Shown: positions 1 through 10,543 of the stretch, piece by piece | Layout: every line of letters starts with the position of its first letter | Position numbering within the stretch: position 1 is the first letter of the stretch | Origin: Tulasnella sp. 424 | Taxonomy: Eukaryota; Basidiomycota; Agaricomycetes; Cantharellales; Tulasnellaceae | DNA: 64,000 bases | Reading direction: 5' to 3' | NCBI GenBank assembly: GCA_019633425.1 | Contig: WSUB01000109.1 | Location: 62,001 to 126,000, forward strand | The notes under the pieces: model-generated | Told to the model about the DNA's origin: nothing | Databases searched by the model: none | What the model saw: the letters and a program-made list of their open reading frames with translations, nothing else | Position numbers and translations under genes: made by a program

Positions 1-3000
1 CAGCCGGCTAAAGCTGAATTGGGGAACTTTCACGCCGACGTAGTCCGGAGGGAGGTTTAAGTCGGGGTAAGCCTCGAAGGGGATCCCAAGCATGACTTTG
101 GTGGCCATCTCGACGGCGTCAATGCCCGTGACTTTGGACACGAATGGGAACGAACGGGCAGCGCGGAGGTTGCACTCGATGACCTTGATGTCGTTATTCT
201 TGGCAATGAATTGGATGTTGAATGGGCCTGTGACATTGAGAGCGTTTCCGATCTTCTGGGTAGCGTCCACAATCCGTCGTACGGTCTCCTGGTCCAAGTC
301 TTGAGGAGGGAGGACGAGCGTGGCGTCGCCAGAGTGCACGCCGGCATTCTCGATATGCTCCGAGATATAGTGCATGACCAATTTCCCGTCCTTCGCCACT
401 GCATCCATCTCGATTTCCTTGGCCTGTTCGATGTATTTGGAGATGACGACGGGATGCTCTCGAGAGACTGCCGTCGCTTGTGACAAGTAGCTCGACAGAT
501 CGTCTTCCGTGTAGACGACGTTCATCGCAGCTCCGGAAAGGACATACGATGGTCGGACGAGTACTGGATAGCTGACCTTCTGGCAGAACGATTCAGCCTC
601 TTCGAAGCTGGTCAACTCCTTCCACAGTGGCTGGTCGACTCCAATCTTGTCGAGAAGGCGAGAGAACTTGAAGCGATTTTCCGCAGTGTCGATCATCTCG
701 GGAGACGTTCCGAGGATCTTGACGTTTTGACGATACAAAGGTAAGGCAATGTTGTTCGGAGTTTGGCCACCCATGGAGAGAATGACACCTCGCGACTGCT
801 CCAATTCGTAGATATCGAGAATGGTCTCCAAGCTGATGGTTTCAAAGTACAGTCGGTCGGCCTCATCATAATCCGTACTGACGGTTTCGGGGTTGTAGTT
901 GACCATGACCGTCTTCTTCCCTTGTTCGCGCAAGGTCCGGATCGCACGGACAGCGCACCAGTCGAATTCGACGGACGACCCGATACGGTACACACCGGAA
1001 CCGATAACCATAACGCCACGGTCGTCGAAGAGAACATCATGTTCGGAGGCATTGTATGTGGTGTAGAGATAATTGGTGAATGCAGGGAACTCGGCCGCGA
1101 CGGTGTCGATCTGCTTGACGAATGGCGCGATGTAGTTTTCTTGACGAAGCCGGCGAACGGCGAGCTCGTTAGACTTGAGGCAGGCCCCGAGATGTCGGTC
1201 AGAGAAGCCCATCTGCTTGGCTCGTCGGAGAAGGGACGGGTTGATGGAGGTAATGGTACAGGCACTGCAAAAGCAATCATGTGCGACAGATCAGGACCCG
1301 AAAGCGGAGAAAGACGATCATAGTTCGAGGCTTAAACGTACGAGATAGCTTGCTCAAGGGTATGAATCTTGTATAGGCGGGTGAGGAACCACTTGTCAAT
1401 GTTCGTCATTTGCCAAATCTTGTCGACGGAATAGCCCTTCTTGAAAGCAGCTGCGATGGCAAAGAGCCGCACGTCGGTCGGGTTCAACAGCTCATGATCA
1501 ATGTCGTCCACGATTTCACTCTAAAGGCGTCGAAAAGTTCGTTATTTTGCTGAGTCGAAATAATCCACGACCATCGACCCACCTCGGCAAACCCAACGAA
1601 TCGGTCATCAATGGCCCGAATAGCCTTCTGAATCGTTTCTTCGAAAGTCCGTCCAATAGCCATAACCTCGCCAACGCTCTTCATGCTGCTGCTAAGCGTT
1701 TTGCTGACCCTCGTGAACTTCTTCAAGTCCCAACGCGGAATCTTTACGACGCAGTAGTCCAAACTGGGTTCGAAACACGCTGTCGTGACCTTCGTAACCG
1801 AGTTCTTGATTTCGTCAAGTGGGATTCCGAGACCGAGTTTCGCGGCGATGAAGGCGAGGGGATAGCCAGTTGCCTTTGATGCGAGAGCAGACGAACGTGA
1901 TAAACGAGCGTTGACCTAGACAAGGAGGAGCACGAATCAGCGGAAGGCGACCAACAACATCCATGCACCTTCTCACCTCGATGATGCAGTATTCCTGGGA
2001 AGTAGGGTTCAGCGCGTACTGAATGTTGCACTCGCCGACAACACCAAGATGGCGAATGACATTGATAGCCGTCGTCCGAAGCATGTTGTAGTCCACATCG
2101 GAAAGAGTTTGAGAAGGGGCGACGACGATCGAGTCTCCCGTGTGGATCCCAAGCGGGTCAAAGTTCTACGATTTAAGAACATCAGCTGAAGCGCTTTGTC
2201 ATTCTACGAGCGGAGAGACGAACCTCCATGTTACAGACGGTGATGCAATTATCCCTGCAATCCCTCACGACTTCGTACTCGATTTCCTTCCAACCCTTCA
2301 TACTCTTCTCGACCAGAACTTGAGGACTCGTAGCAAAGGCCTTTTCGCAAAGGGCCCTGAGCTGGGTCTCGTCCTGTGCGAACCCACTTCCAAGACCACC
2401 CAACGCGTACGCAGCTCGAACGATGACCGGATAGCCAATGGTCCCAGCTGCCTGAGCAGCTTCATCGGGACTCGTAGCTGTCGCGCTCTCTGCGCACTTC
2501 TCGCCGATCTCCTCCATAGCTTGAGCGAACAAGGCTCGATCCTCGGTCGTGATGATCGTTTCGATAGGCGTGCCGAGAACCTTGCAACCAAGTGCGGCGA
2601 ATTCGTCCTTGAGCTTCACTCCGACGTTCAAGGCAGTCTGACCGCCAAACGTCACGTAAATACCATCAGGTTTTTCGAATTCGATGATCTTGCGGACAAA
2701 GTCCGGGTTGACGGGTAGGAAGTAGACTTTATCGGCCAGGCCTTTGGAAGTGGCGATCGTAGCAATGTTGGGGTTGACCATGATGGTGTAAATGCCTTCT
2801 TCCTTGAGAGCCTTGATAGCTTGCGAGCCGCTGTAGTCGAACTCTCCGGCCTGTCCGATGGAAAGACCACCGGATCCGAGAATAAGGACCTTCTGGACGC
2901 TTGCCCGTGGGACGCGAGCCTCGTTCTCCGCCTTGGTTCCTCCAGGCAGCTTGACCGGTTCAACGACACCGGTCTCGGCGAATTTTTGTACGGTGTCGAC

Positions 3001-4438
3001 GAACACATCGAAAAGGAATTCGGTATCACGTGGTCCGGGAGTCGATTCGGGATGGAATTGGACGGAGAAGAAAGGCTTTTCGGTGGAGATGATGCCTTCG
3101 TTACTGCCATCGTTGGCGTTCTTGAACAGTTCCGTCCACCCAGATGGTAAGGTCGTTTTGTCGACCTCGAAACCGTGGTTTTGACTGGTGATGTAGCATC
3201 GTCCGCTGAAGGCGTCTTGGCAAGGGATGTTGTGACCGCGGTTACCGTACTTCATCTTCCTGGTGGACGCACCAGCCGCGAGTGCGAGGAGTTGGTGGCC
3301 GAGACAGATGCCGAAGACCGGTTTGAGCTTGTCGTTAGGTAGCGAGAGGACACTTCGTAGGCGGGCTATGGTCGTCTCGAGGATCGTGGGGTCACCAGGT
3401 CCGTTCGAGATGAAGAGACCATCGTAGGTTTCGGTTGTAAAGTCGTAGTCCCATGGAACAACTTTGAGCTCGACGCCGCGGTTCGTGAAGCACCGAATTT
3501 GGTTGTATTTCATGCCGACATCGACCGCGACTACGCGTAATGGGCGTCCGCTGGGATGAGTTCGTTGCGGGCGTTGATTGGGATTGGGGACATTATCCTG
3601 GGTGTACAGCTTCGCTTCAGTGATCGAAACTCCGGATACCAGGTTGATGCGGTTGGGGTCGGACCAGGGGACGTCGATGAATTCCTCCCTCCAAGTCTCC
3701 GAGCTAACGGAAGGGTTACGTGACATTGCCTCGGGAGCTATCAGCAGACTCCTCGAGCGACCATCACGACTTCCGAAGCCACCTATATCCTTGGCTAGGA
3801 GCAGACGACCCAGCATCGAACCCTTCTCTCTGATGCGTTTGGTCAACGCACGTGTGTCGACACCGTATATGGCGGGTATACCGTTCTCCTCCAGCCATTT
3901 GCCTAAGGAGGACGCGGCAAGGAAGTGACTGAACTCCTCTGAGTAGTAGCCAATAACCAAGCCAGCTACGTGGATTTTGTAGGACTCGAACTCGGCGGGG
4001 AGTTTAGCGAGAGAGGCGGCGACGTCGCGCGCGGGGACGCCGTAATTGCCGATGAGCGGGTAGGTGAGGACGAGGATTTGACCCGAGTACGAGGGGTCTG
4101 TTAAGGATTCAGTGTATCCGACCATGCCTATGCAATCCCATGAATCAGGAGGTGTATCACAGTTAGGGGCAATGAAAGCAGTTCGGATTGGAATCGGCCG
4201 ACTCACCGGTCTGAAAGACGCATTCACCAGCAACGCTCTTCCCAGTGGCACCAAAGCTGATACCCTCATACTTGGAGCCATCAGCGAGCTCGAGAAGCGA
4301 GTTAGCGGAAGGTAATTGGACGTGGATGTCGAGGTCAGGAGACGATGATGAGGCGGTCAACGCGACGCCATTGACGGCGACGGAATCGCTTGCGGGAGGG
4401 AGAGCTGCTGAAGCTGCGAGTTCGTTTTCGTGTGACAT
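1..4438 (-). CDS. URA2: Pyrimidine carbamoyl-phosphate synthase multifunctional protein, 5' part (partial)
   Basis: N-terminal glutamine amidotransferase domain fused to the CPSase large domain, as in fungal URA2/pyrABCN (CAD-like), which starts de novo pyrimidine synthesis. The arginine-specific enzyme normally has separate subunits, so the fusion points to the pyrimidine form. The amidotransferase nucleophile is Cys352 in GICLGHQ, with its partner His/Glu in VQFHPES. The first ATP-grasp half follows ([24 protein letters not shown]) and then the second ([33 protein letters not shown]). Exons: 4207-4438, 2224-4127, 1977-2165, 1583-1915, 1342-1520, 1-1264; all junctions keep frame. The ATG at 4438 is the first in frame. 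The dihydroorotase-like and aspartate transcarbamoylase parts would lie beyond the left edge. Divergent from the Rab-like gene at 5091. Confidence 0.95.
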
Positions 4439-5090
4439 GAGATGCAAGATAGTGATGAGAGCACTGGATGTCCAGTCATGGTAAAAAAGGAAGAGAAGAA
4501 AAAAAGTTTACCTTGGTCGAGTCTGCAATTCGATTTATGCCTCAATCACACAAACTACGGCAAACAAAGGACCCTTAATTAAGGCGCTCTTGGAAAAGCG
4601 CCTCGCGACTTGGTCGCGTCATTCGCTTGCTAGCGCCCGCTTATAGAGACGCGCAAAGGGAGATTTATTAAGTTGTCAGACCTCCGACATCGCCACTTAC
4701 TTGTCTACTTAGTAGACTTCGTGCAGACCGTTTAGCCGCGGTGATCACGCGCCAACTTGGGAGAAACTGACCAATAACGTTACCCGGAGGTCTCGCTTCT
4801 CGCGAAAGAGAAAATGCTAACTTGACCTAGAACTGCCAATTAGTGGTCTACGGCTAACGTTAACAGTATGATATAAATTTCGTCGCAACTCAACATTCCG
4901 CTGGCTATGTTCCCACAGAATTTCTGGTATGCACGCCTATACTTGCATAGCTGTGCGTCGAATGGGTGCTTGCCATTAGCCCCTGGAGGTCCTTTTTCCC
5001 TTTTCCGTTCAAGGGATAAACTACAAAAGGGTCACGTGAGACCAACCTGTACAGAATTCCAGAATCTCCTACCCTCCACTTGCGATTGAC
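4439..5090. other. Divergent intergenic region
   Basis: This 652-nt spacer separates the CPSase start (leftward) from the first Rab-like gene (rightward), so it should carry both promoters. I see no credible ORF, RNA gene or repeat in it. Confidence 0.5.
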
Positions 5091-6021
5091 ATGGCTTCGC
5101 CCGAATCTATCCCCAGCATCAAGGTTGTGGTCATAGGAGATAGTAGTGTGGGCAAAACTGCCCTCGTCCGGCGGTTTTGCCTTGAGAACGAAGCTCGTAT
5201 AAAGTACACCGAGCCGACGCCAGGCCCAGCTTTCACAGGGGAAAAAACGGTAACTATCACAGGAAGGCAGCTTAGTTTGGCTCTTTGGGTACATTCATAC
5301 TCTTTGTATGGCATGGAATCACTGCTAATGAGCCTCCTTAGGACACTGGAGGAATGGAGCGTTGCCGGTCGCTTACCCGTTCTCACTATCGGAATGTCCA
5401 CGGTGCCCTCGTTGGTTCCCTCCCAGTCGCAAGTCATCCTACAACTCTATCTCTGACTTTCATATTCTTTTGAAGTTTACGATGTCACCGACTCCGATTC
5501 TATTTCTCGGATTCGGAAGTGGCACAATGAGCTTCGGAAGTATGGAAACTTGGAGACAACCGCTATCGTCGTTGTAGGCTAGTGGACGTTTCAGGATAAT
5601 ATCGTTCAATGCGCCACTTGACTAATGAGCCATATCACCACTACAAAGCTAACAAGATTGATTATGGTTCTACATTGTTCATTCGGCAACATTTAGCAAC
5701 TGGACTCTTTCAGTTTCAGGAATCCGTTCTGTCTACTGGACGAGATTTTGCGAGGGAGATAGGAGCTTCTTATGCGGAGACATCTGCCTGGACCGGTCAA
5801 GGCGTTTCGGAGGCTTTTGAGGAGCTCTGCTTGCAGGTACGGTAGTTATTTTCTGACTTTTACCGCAGGGATCTTTGTTTCCTTAATGACTGGGGGCAAA
5901 ACCGCTCTAGATACTGGTAAATTCTTTCACAGTGCTTGAGGAGCAACGTACCCAGGCTGAGGACCAACCACAATTGGCTGGAAATCCTTCTGTCACCCCC
6001 CAGCAATCCTGCCGGTGTTAG
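5091..6021 (+). CDS. Rab-like small GTPase, copy 1
   Basis: Ras-superfamily GTPase, probably a vesicle-traffic Rab. G1 is GDSSVGKTA, G3 is degenerate (WDTGGMER instead of WDTAGQER), G4 is ANKID, G5 is ETSA. The protein ends CRC, a CxC Rab geranylgeranylation signal, so membrane association is expected. Exons: 5091-5288, 5342-5414, 5476-5577, 5649-5836, 5911-6021 (223 aa). Two oddities. The donor after 5577 is GC, not GT, and reading through it hits a stop at once. The intron that copy 3 has after NKID is not removed here; it reads through in frame and adds about 20 residues after G4. The gene may therefore be degenerating. Similarity to Rab18/Rab1-type proteins is an impression only. Confidence 0.75.
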
Positions 6022-6027
6022 TCATAA

Positions 6028-6185
6028 AAGGAGGCTATATTTAGTGAGAAAATACTAAGACTCTTACGATGAATTGAAGAGTTTCTACACCGTTTCAATT
6101 CCCTTGTTTCCTCGCCAGGTCTCTCAGCCCTCAGCGCCATTGCTGAGGCACGTGAGCACGCAGTCGCCTCGTGTGCAAGTGAATT
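6028..6185 (+). repeat. Spacer repeat, left copy
   Basis: This spacer downstream of Rab-like copy 1 is closely matched by 9130-9302. Shared blocks include ttcaattcccttgtttcc and cacgcagtcgcctcgtgtgc. The match continues leftward into the 3' end of the GTPase gene and its pseudogene copy, so it was duplicated together with that gene end. Confidence 0.8.
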
Positions 6186-7170
6186 TGATATCTAAACGTA
6201 ATGCTGTGCTTGCACGGCAAGAGTCTGCTACGTTAGAGGATCGTATTGGAGTGCACTTAGTGATGGGGTGATCAACTCATATGAATGACGGTCAGACGAG
6301 CCAGATCCCAACCCAGACGCTGGCCCAGGCATTGAATGTTACAGGCACTGGCGTTAGGCGGAGAGTGTGTGCCGACTATGTCGGAAAGGGGCATCGCATT
6401 AGTCTTCACAGGCCGTTTGGTCGCTGGCATAGCTGTACTCCCGCTGCGCTTTGGCATACAGCCCTCAAATTCAGCGATACGATTGTATACTACCTGCCAG
6501 GTCTAGCCTTTGCCATTACGTTAACTCAACCGTTAGTCGTATGTAGTCGGTTATTTACTATTCTACCCACCCCATGACTGTAGGATACTGTCCAAGCATC
6601 CTCCAGGCGAAGCATCGAGTTCGCCGAGTGTCATTAGGCCGCGTGTGAGAGATATTGACATATAGACGGGAATTCTGATATAGTTCGTGGCTTAGCTGTA
6701 ATCAGCATCGAGACAAGGGGTTTAAATATAGAAACAAAGGATGACACGGTACGAAACTTCGGCACAACAAAGCGGGAATTTTGCCATAACGCAAGGCCCC
6801 CCAAAACTCGGCCTTAGCGAACTGACATTGCCATTTCACAGCTCACTGGCCATGGCACATATCTAAACCGAAAAGCGCTCGACAGTCAGGTCGCATGAAG
6901 ACGACCTAAGTAAGCTCGCAAGTGGTCAAAGACCAAAGGATACATAAGCCAACCATGCTTGACAAGTCGCAATCCGGCAAGACCCAGCTAGTCGCGCTTC
7001 AGCCGTGGTTCATAGATAACGCGAAGTAAACGTCTTGCACTCCTTTAGTTGAATTACGCAGATGGTCTGCCTTGCGGGCCCCATACATGTTCCCTCCCCC
7101 AGTGCATTTGTAGAATAAACTGTGTGTCCGGTAACTGTGAGTCCCAGGGACCGAGTGAACGTCAAATCGA

Positions 7171-7207
7171 GGACTTTTATGGAAACGCCGCGTTTCCATA
7201 AAAGTCC
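7171..7207. repeat. 37-nt perfect inverted repeat (18-nt arms)
   Basis: Arms 7171-7188 and 7190-7207 are exact reverse complements around a single C at 7189. The left arm begins ggacttttatgg. It could form a stable hairpin or cruciform. A short motif, agaataaactgtgt, flanks it directly on both sides, suggesting a remnant of a small mobile element, but no transposase or target-site duplication is evident. Confidence 0.7.
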
Positions 7208-7442
7208 CCTCCAGTACACGTACAGAATAAACTGTGTATATAGTAAATTGAGCGTACCAGCAGCCGAGCTAACGCTAAGCGCGGGAGGGCTATTTTATTG
7301 CCCTTTTGGTCCTCCAAATCGTGCGCAAGATGGCCACGTGCAGCCAACGCGCAAACCTCATGGGCCACTCCTTCACCGCCAAATAAACCCCTACTAACGT
7401 CGCGAAAATCATCCTTCCACCTGCAACGGGCCTCTGGTTGAC

Positions 7443-8370
7443 ATGGATTCCACCGACTTTATACCCACCGTTAAAATCATTCTCTTGGGCGATATGAGCG
7501 TCGGCAAGACTGCCCTTCTCCAACGGTTTCTCCGCGGCGACAGCGTTGGTATCAACAGTATTCGTAACTCCACCGGACCAACCCCCGCCCATAAGCAGCC
7601 TACAGTCAGAGGAAGAAAGCTCAAGTTAAATCTATGGGTAAGAGAACGAGCGTGCACTCTGCTGGTCGGTGTACTTACCATCAGATTTAGGACACGGCAG
7701 GAATGGAACGCTTTCAGGCCCTCACTCGATCTCACTATAGGGATGTATTGGGCGGTATTCTTGGTAAGTAGCGAGTGCAGGCGAATTTTGGTGGACTTGA
7801 TTTATCTATCTCTCGATGAGTGCTTTAGTTTACGATGCAGCAGATCCCGACAGCGTTCCTGCTATGGAACGCTGGTACGAAGAGCTTCGAGACCACGGGA
7901 ATCAACCCACAATATCCATCATCGTAGTGGGTAAGTCGAGTTGACTTCCTCCTTTACAGGGTTAAGGCTCCTGCTAAACGTTGTCAACTGCTTAAGCGAA
8001 CAAGATTGACAAGGTGTGTATCATTTAACGCTCATATCTACCCCGCTTGAAATATCGAGTTGACGCTCCCTTACAATGCTCGACGATCCAACGCCCTCGG
8101 CCGGACAAGATTTCGCGAAAAGTATCAATGCGTTATACAAGGAAACGTCAGCTCTAACTGGTCAGGGGGTCTCGGAAGTTTTCAGCGAAATTTGCCTGGA
8201 GGTGTGATTCATTGTTACTTCAAGTTAACAGCTCTTGCGTTCTGATATGTGACGCTTCGTGGAAGGTGATGCTGAATTCGTCCACCATTTTTGAAGAGCA
8301 GAGCTCAAGAGCTCAAGAACAAACCCCTCTTGATGAAGGTCTCTCTCCTTCCAGAAGTCGCTGTTGCTGA
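7443..8370 (+). pseudogene. Rab-like small GTPase, copy 2, probably frame-disrupted
   Basis: Paralogue of the flanking GTPases. G1 GDMSVGKTA, G3 WDTAGMER, G4 ANKID, G5 ETSA and a C-terminal SRCC prenylation signal are all present. Exons with clean junctions: 7443-7637, 7691-7763, 7829-7930, 7997-8013, and 8266-8370. The exon ending at 8201 (GQDFAKSINALYKETSA) is the problem. In its frame there is a TGA at 8061 and no AG acceptor between that stop and the conserved GQDFA block at 8103. Alignment with copy 3 suggests about 20 extra nucleotides here. Either the gene is a recent pseudogene, splicing is non-canonical, or the assembly has a local error. Everything else looks functional. Confidence 0.65.
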
Positions 8371-8565
8371 GAGGAGATAGTTCTAAGTGGAAACAATGCT
8401 GAATAAAATCGTGCTGTGGACGACATTTCTTTGTGCGTTTGGGGTCACGTGAATACGCCGTTCCGCCTTGTGCGCAACTATTACCAGCGTTTCAGTCAAT
8501 CCTCGCCGCAACAACCAGAATCCATCAGGGCGACATGACATCAGAAGCGGAGTCTAACCTTGGTT

Positions 8566-9135
8566 TATAATGCCACCAACTCCGATTCTATTTCTCGGAC
8601 TCGGAAGTGGCACGATGAACTTCGAGTCCATGGAAACTTCGAGTCAACCTCAATCGCCGTTATAGGTGAGTGGACGTTTCGGGATGGTATCGTTCAGTGT
8701 ACTAATTAACTAATGAGCCATATTACTACTATAAAGCTAACAAGATTGATATGAGGGGCCGCATCTATCGTTCTAAATGGTTCCTTCAGCAATCGGAAGC
8801 AACGAACTCCATCAAGTTCAGGAATTCGCTCTGTCTACTGGACGAGATTCCGCAAGGGAGACAAAAGAGTCTTATGCGGAGACATCTTCCTTGACCGGTT
8901 AAGGCGTTTCGGAGGGCTTTGACTCGGAGGAGCTCTGCCTGGACGTACGATGGTTATTTCCCGACTTCTGTGAGGACCTTTGTTTTCTCAATGACTGATG
9001 AAAAAATCGCTCTAGATACTGGTAAAATCTCTCACAGTGCTTGAGGAGCAACGTACCCAAGGTCAGAACTGACCACAATCGGCTGGTAATCCTCCGTCAC
9101 TCCCCAGCAACCCTGCCGGTGTGAGTCATGAACGG
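8566..9135 (+). pseudogene. 3' fragment of Rab-like copy 1 (pseudogene)
   Basis: It matches the third exon onward of the copy at 5091-6021. Recognisable parts are the block before G4 (cggaagtggcacgatgaa), AACAAGATTGAT, STGRDSARE (copy 1 has STGRDFARE), the SYAETSS block, and a final VLEEQRTQ-like exon. The first two exons with G1 and G3 are absent. A CAA-to-TAA change gives an in-frame stop within the ETSA-containing exon, and small indels follow. It keeps the normal GT donor at the site where copy 1 has GC, so it preserves an older state of the gene. Confidence 0.85.
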
Positions 9136-9302
9136 AGGCTATATTTATCGAGAAACTACTAAAATTCCTATCATGTGTCGAAGAGCTTCTTACGCCTTTT
9201 CAATTCCCTTGTTTCCCTGCCAACTTGATGCGGGGTGGAGGTCTCTCGGCCCTCAGCGCCATTGCTGAGTCACGTGAGCACGCAGTCGCCTCGTGTGCTA
9301 GT
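9130..9302 (+). repeat. Spacer repeat, right copy
   Basis: Second copy of the spacer at 6028-6185. It sits immediately upstream of Rab-like copy 3 and probably forms part of that gene's promoter or 5' leader. Confidence 0.8.
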
Positions 9303-9388
9303 GGATTTGGGACAACCACCAACCAACAGCGCGTTTGACCGCCACCGCCACCACCACCTCCACCACTCCCCAACTCTTCCAGCGCAAC

Positions 9389-10348
9389 ATGGCTTCAAGA
9401 GCCGAATTCGTCCCCACAATCAAGCTCATCCTCGTCGGCGAGAGCAGCGTCGGGAAAACAGCTTTACTCTCCCGATTCCTCCAAGGCGACGAGTTCGACG
9501 TGAACGATCTCTCAGCAACCGTAGGCCCTACTTTCAAACTTAAAGATTTCACCGTTAGGGGTCGGAAGGTTAAATTAGAGTTATGGGTACGTTGAACGAA
9601 ATTGACTTCTTGTTCAACCCCTTTTTGCGCGGTTTTGGCTCATGGTTCGTTCTGGAACCAGGATACGGCAGGGATGGAACGCTTCCGGTCGCTCACCCGG
9701 TCTCACTATCGAGGCGCACTCGGAGCTGTTCTCGGTGAGGCTCAATGAAACTGCGACCCTCTACAGTTTTACTTACGAGTATCCTCTTGGCTCGTAGTTT
9801 ACGACGCATCCAACCCGTGGTCCTTGTCCGAGATGGAGAACTGGAACGGAGAACTCCAAACCTTTGCGAGTGAATCCGCAACCATTGTCGTAGGTGAGTT
9901 AGACGTGCTCGTCGGATAGCTCTTCGAGCCAAAAGTCTGATCCATGCCGAACGTTTAAAGCGAACAAGATTGATCAGGTATGTGTTCCAACCGCCACTCG
10001 CTCCCTATCGTGCAACGGAGCTAATTATCCCTTCGCTTTTTCTTTCAGGTTACCGGACCCGTACAAAGCGACGGACAAGACTTCGCAAGGAACATAGGGG
10101 CCCTATATGCAGAGACGTCTGCTTCATCAGGCAACGGAGTTAACCAAGTGTTTGAAGACCTTGTGCTCGAGGTACCGTCCATACCCAACCGTACTAACGT
10201 GATATTGGGGCTAAGACGAATACCACTCTAGATCCTTCTGAACAACTCGACGGTGTTTGAGGAGCAGCGGCGCACTCATGAGTATCCCCGCGTTGACACC
10301 CGCGCCCCCCAACCACCACCCAAGAAGAAGGGCTGCTGCTCAGGATGA
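9389..10348 (+). CDS. Rab-like small GTPase, copy 3 (intact)
   Basis: The best-preserved member of the local GTPase family, 207 aa. G1 GESSVGKTA, G3 WDTAGMERF, G4 ANKID, G5 ETSA. The basic proline-rich tail ends KKKGCCSG, a plausible double-cysteine Rab prenylation site. Exons: 9389-9586, 9662-9734, 9798-9893, 9961-9977, 10049-10171, 10232-10348; all junctions are GT-AG and in phase, including a 17-nt exon that carries G4. Expected role is a membrane-trafficking switch. The invariant G3 glutamine, needed in most Rabs for GTP hydrolysis, is methionine here and in both paralogues. Convergent with the P-loop ATPase gene 195 nt downstream. Confidence 0.9.
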
Positions 10349-10543
10349 ACTGCGTATCGTACGACACAAACCTTTACCCCAGTCATTTATTTAGCCAAAG
10401 ACAGTTAGGATCAGGATCTCGCTTGTTTTCACGACATCTATTCGAAAAACAGTAAATACAACAGTCTGAGGAATTGGAGAGATACGTTCTAGGAGATGAG
10501 ATACGGAGAGATACGGCACTGAGAAACAAAATGAAGAGTTCGA

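Larger units (their letters stand above)
6022..7442. other. Intergenic region between Rab-like copies 1 and 2
   Basis: The first ~170 nt are shared with sequence just upstream of Rab-like copy 3. A perfect hairpin lies at 7171-7207, and the motif agaataaactgtgt occurs on both sides of it (near 7111 and 7222). The rest has only short open frames with no recognisable protein features. Confidence 0.5.
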
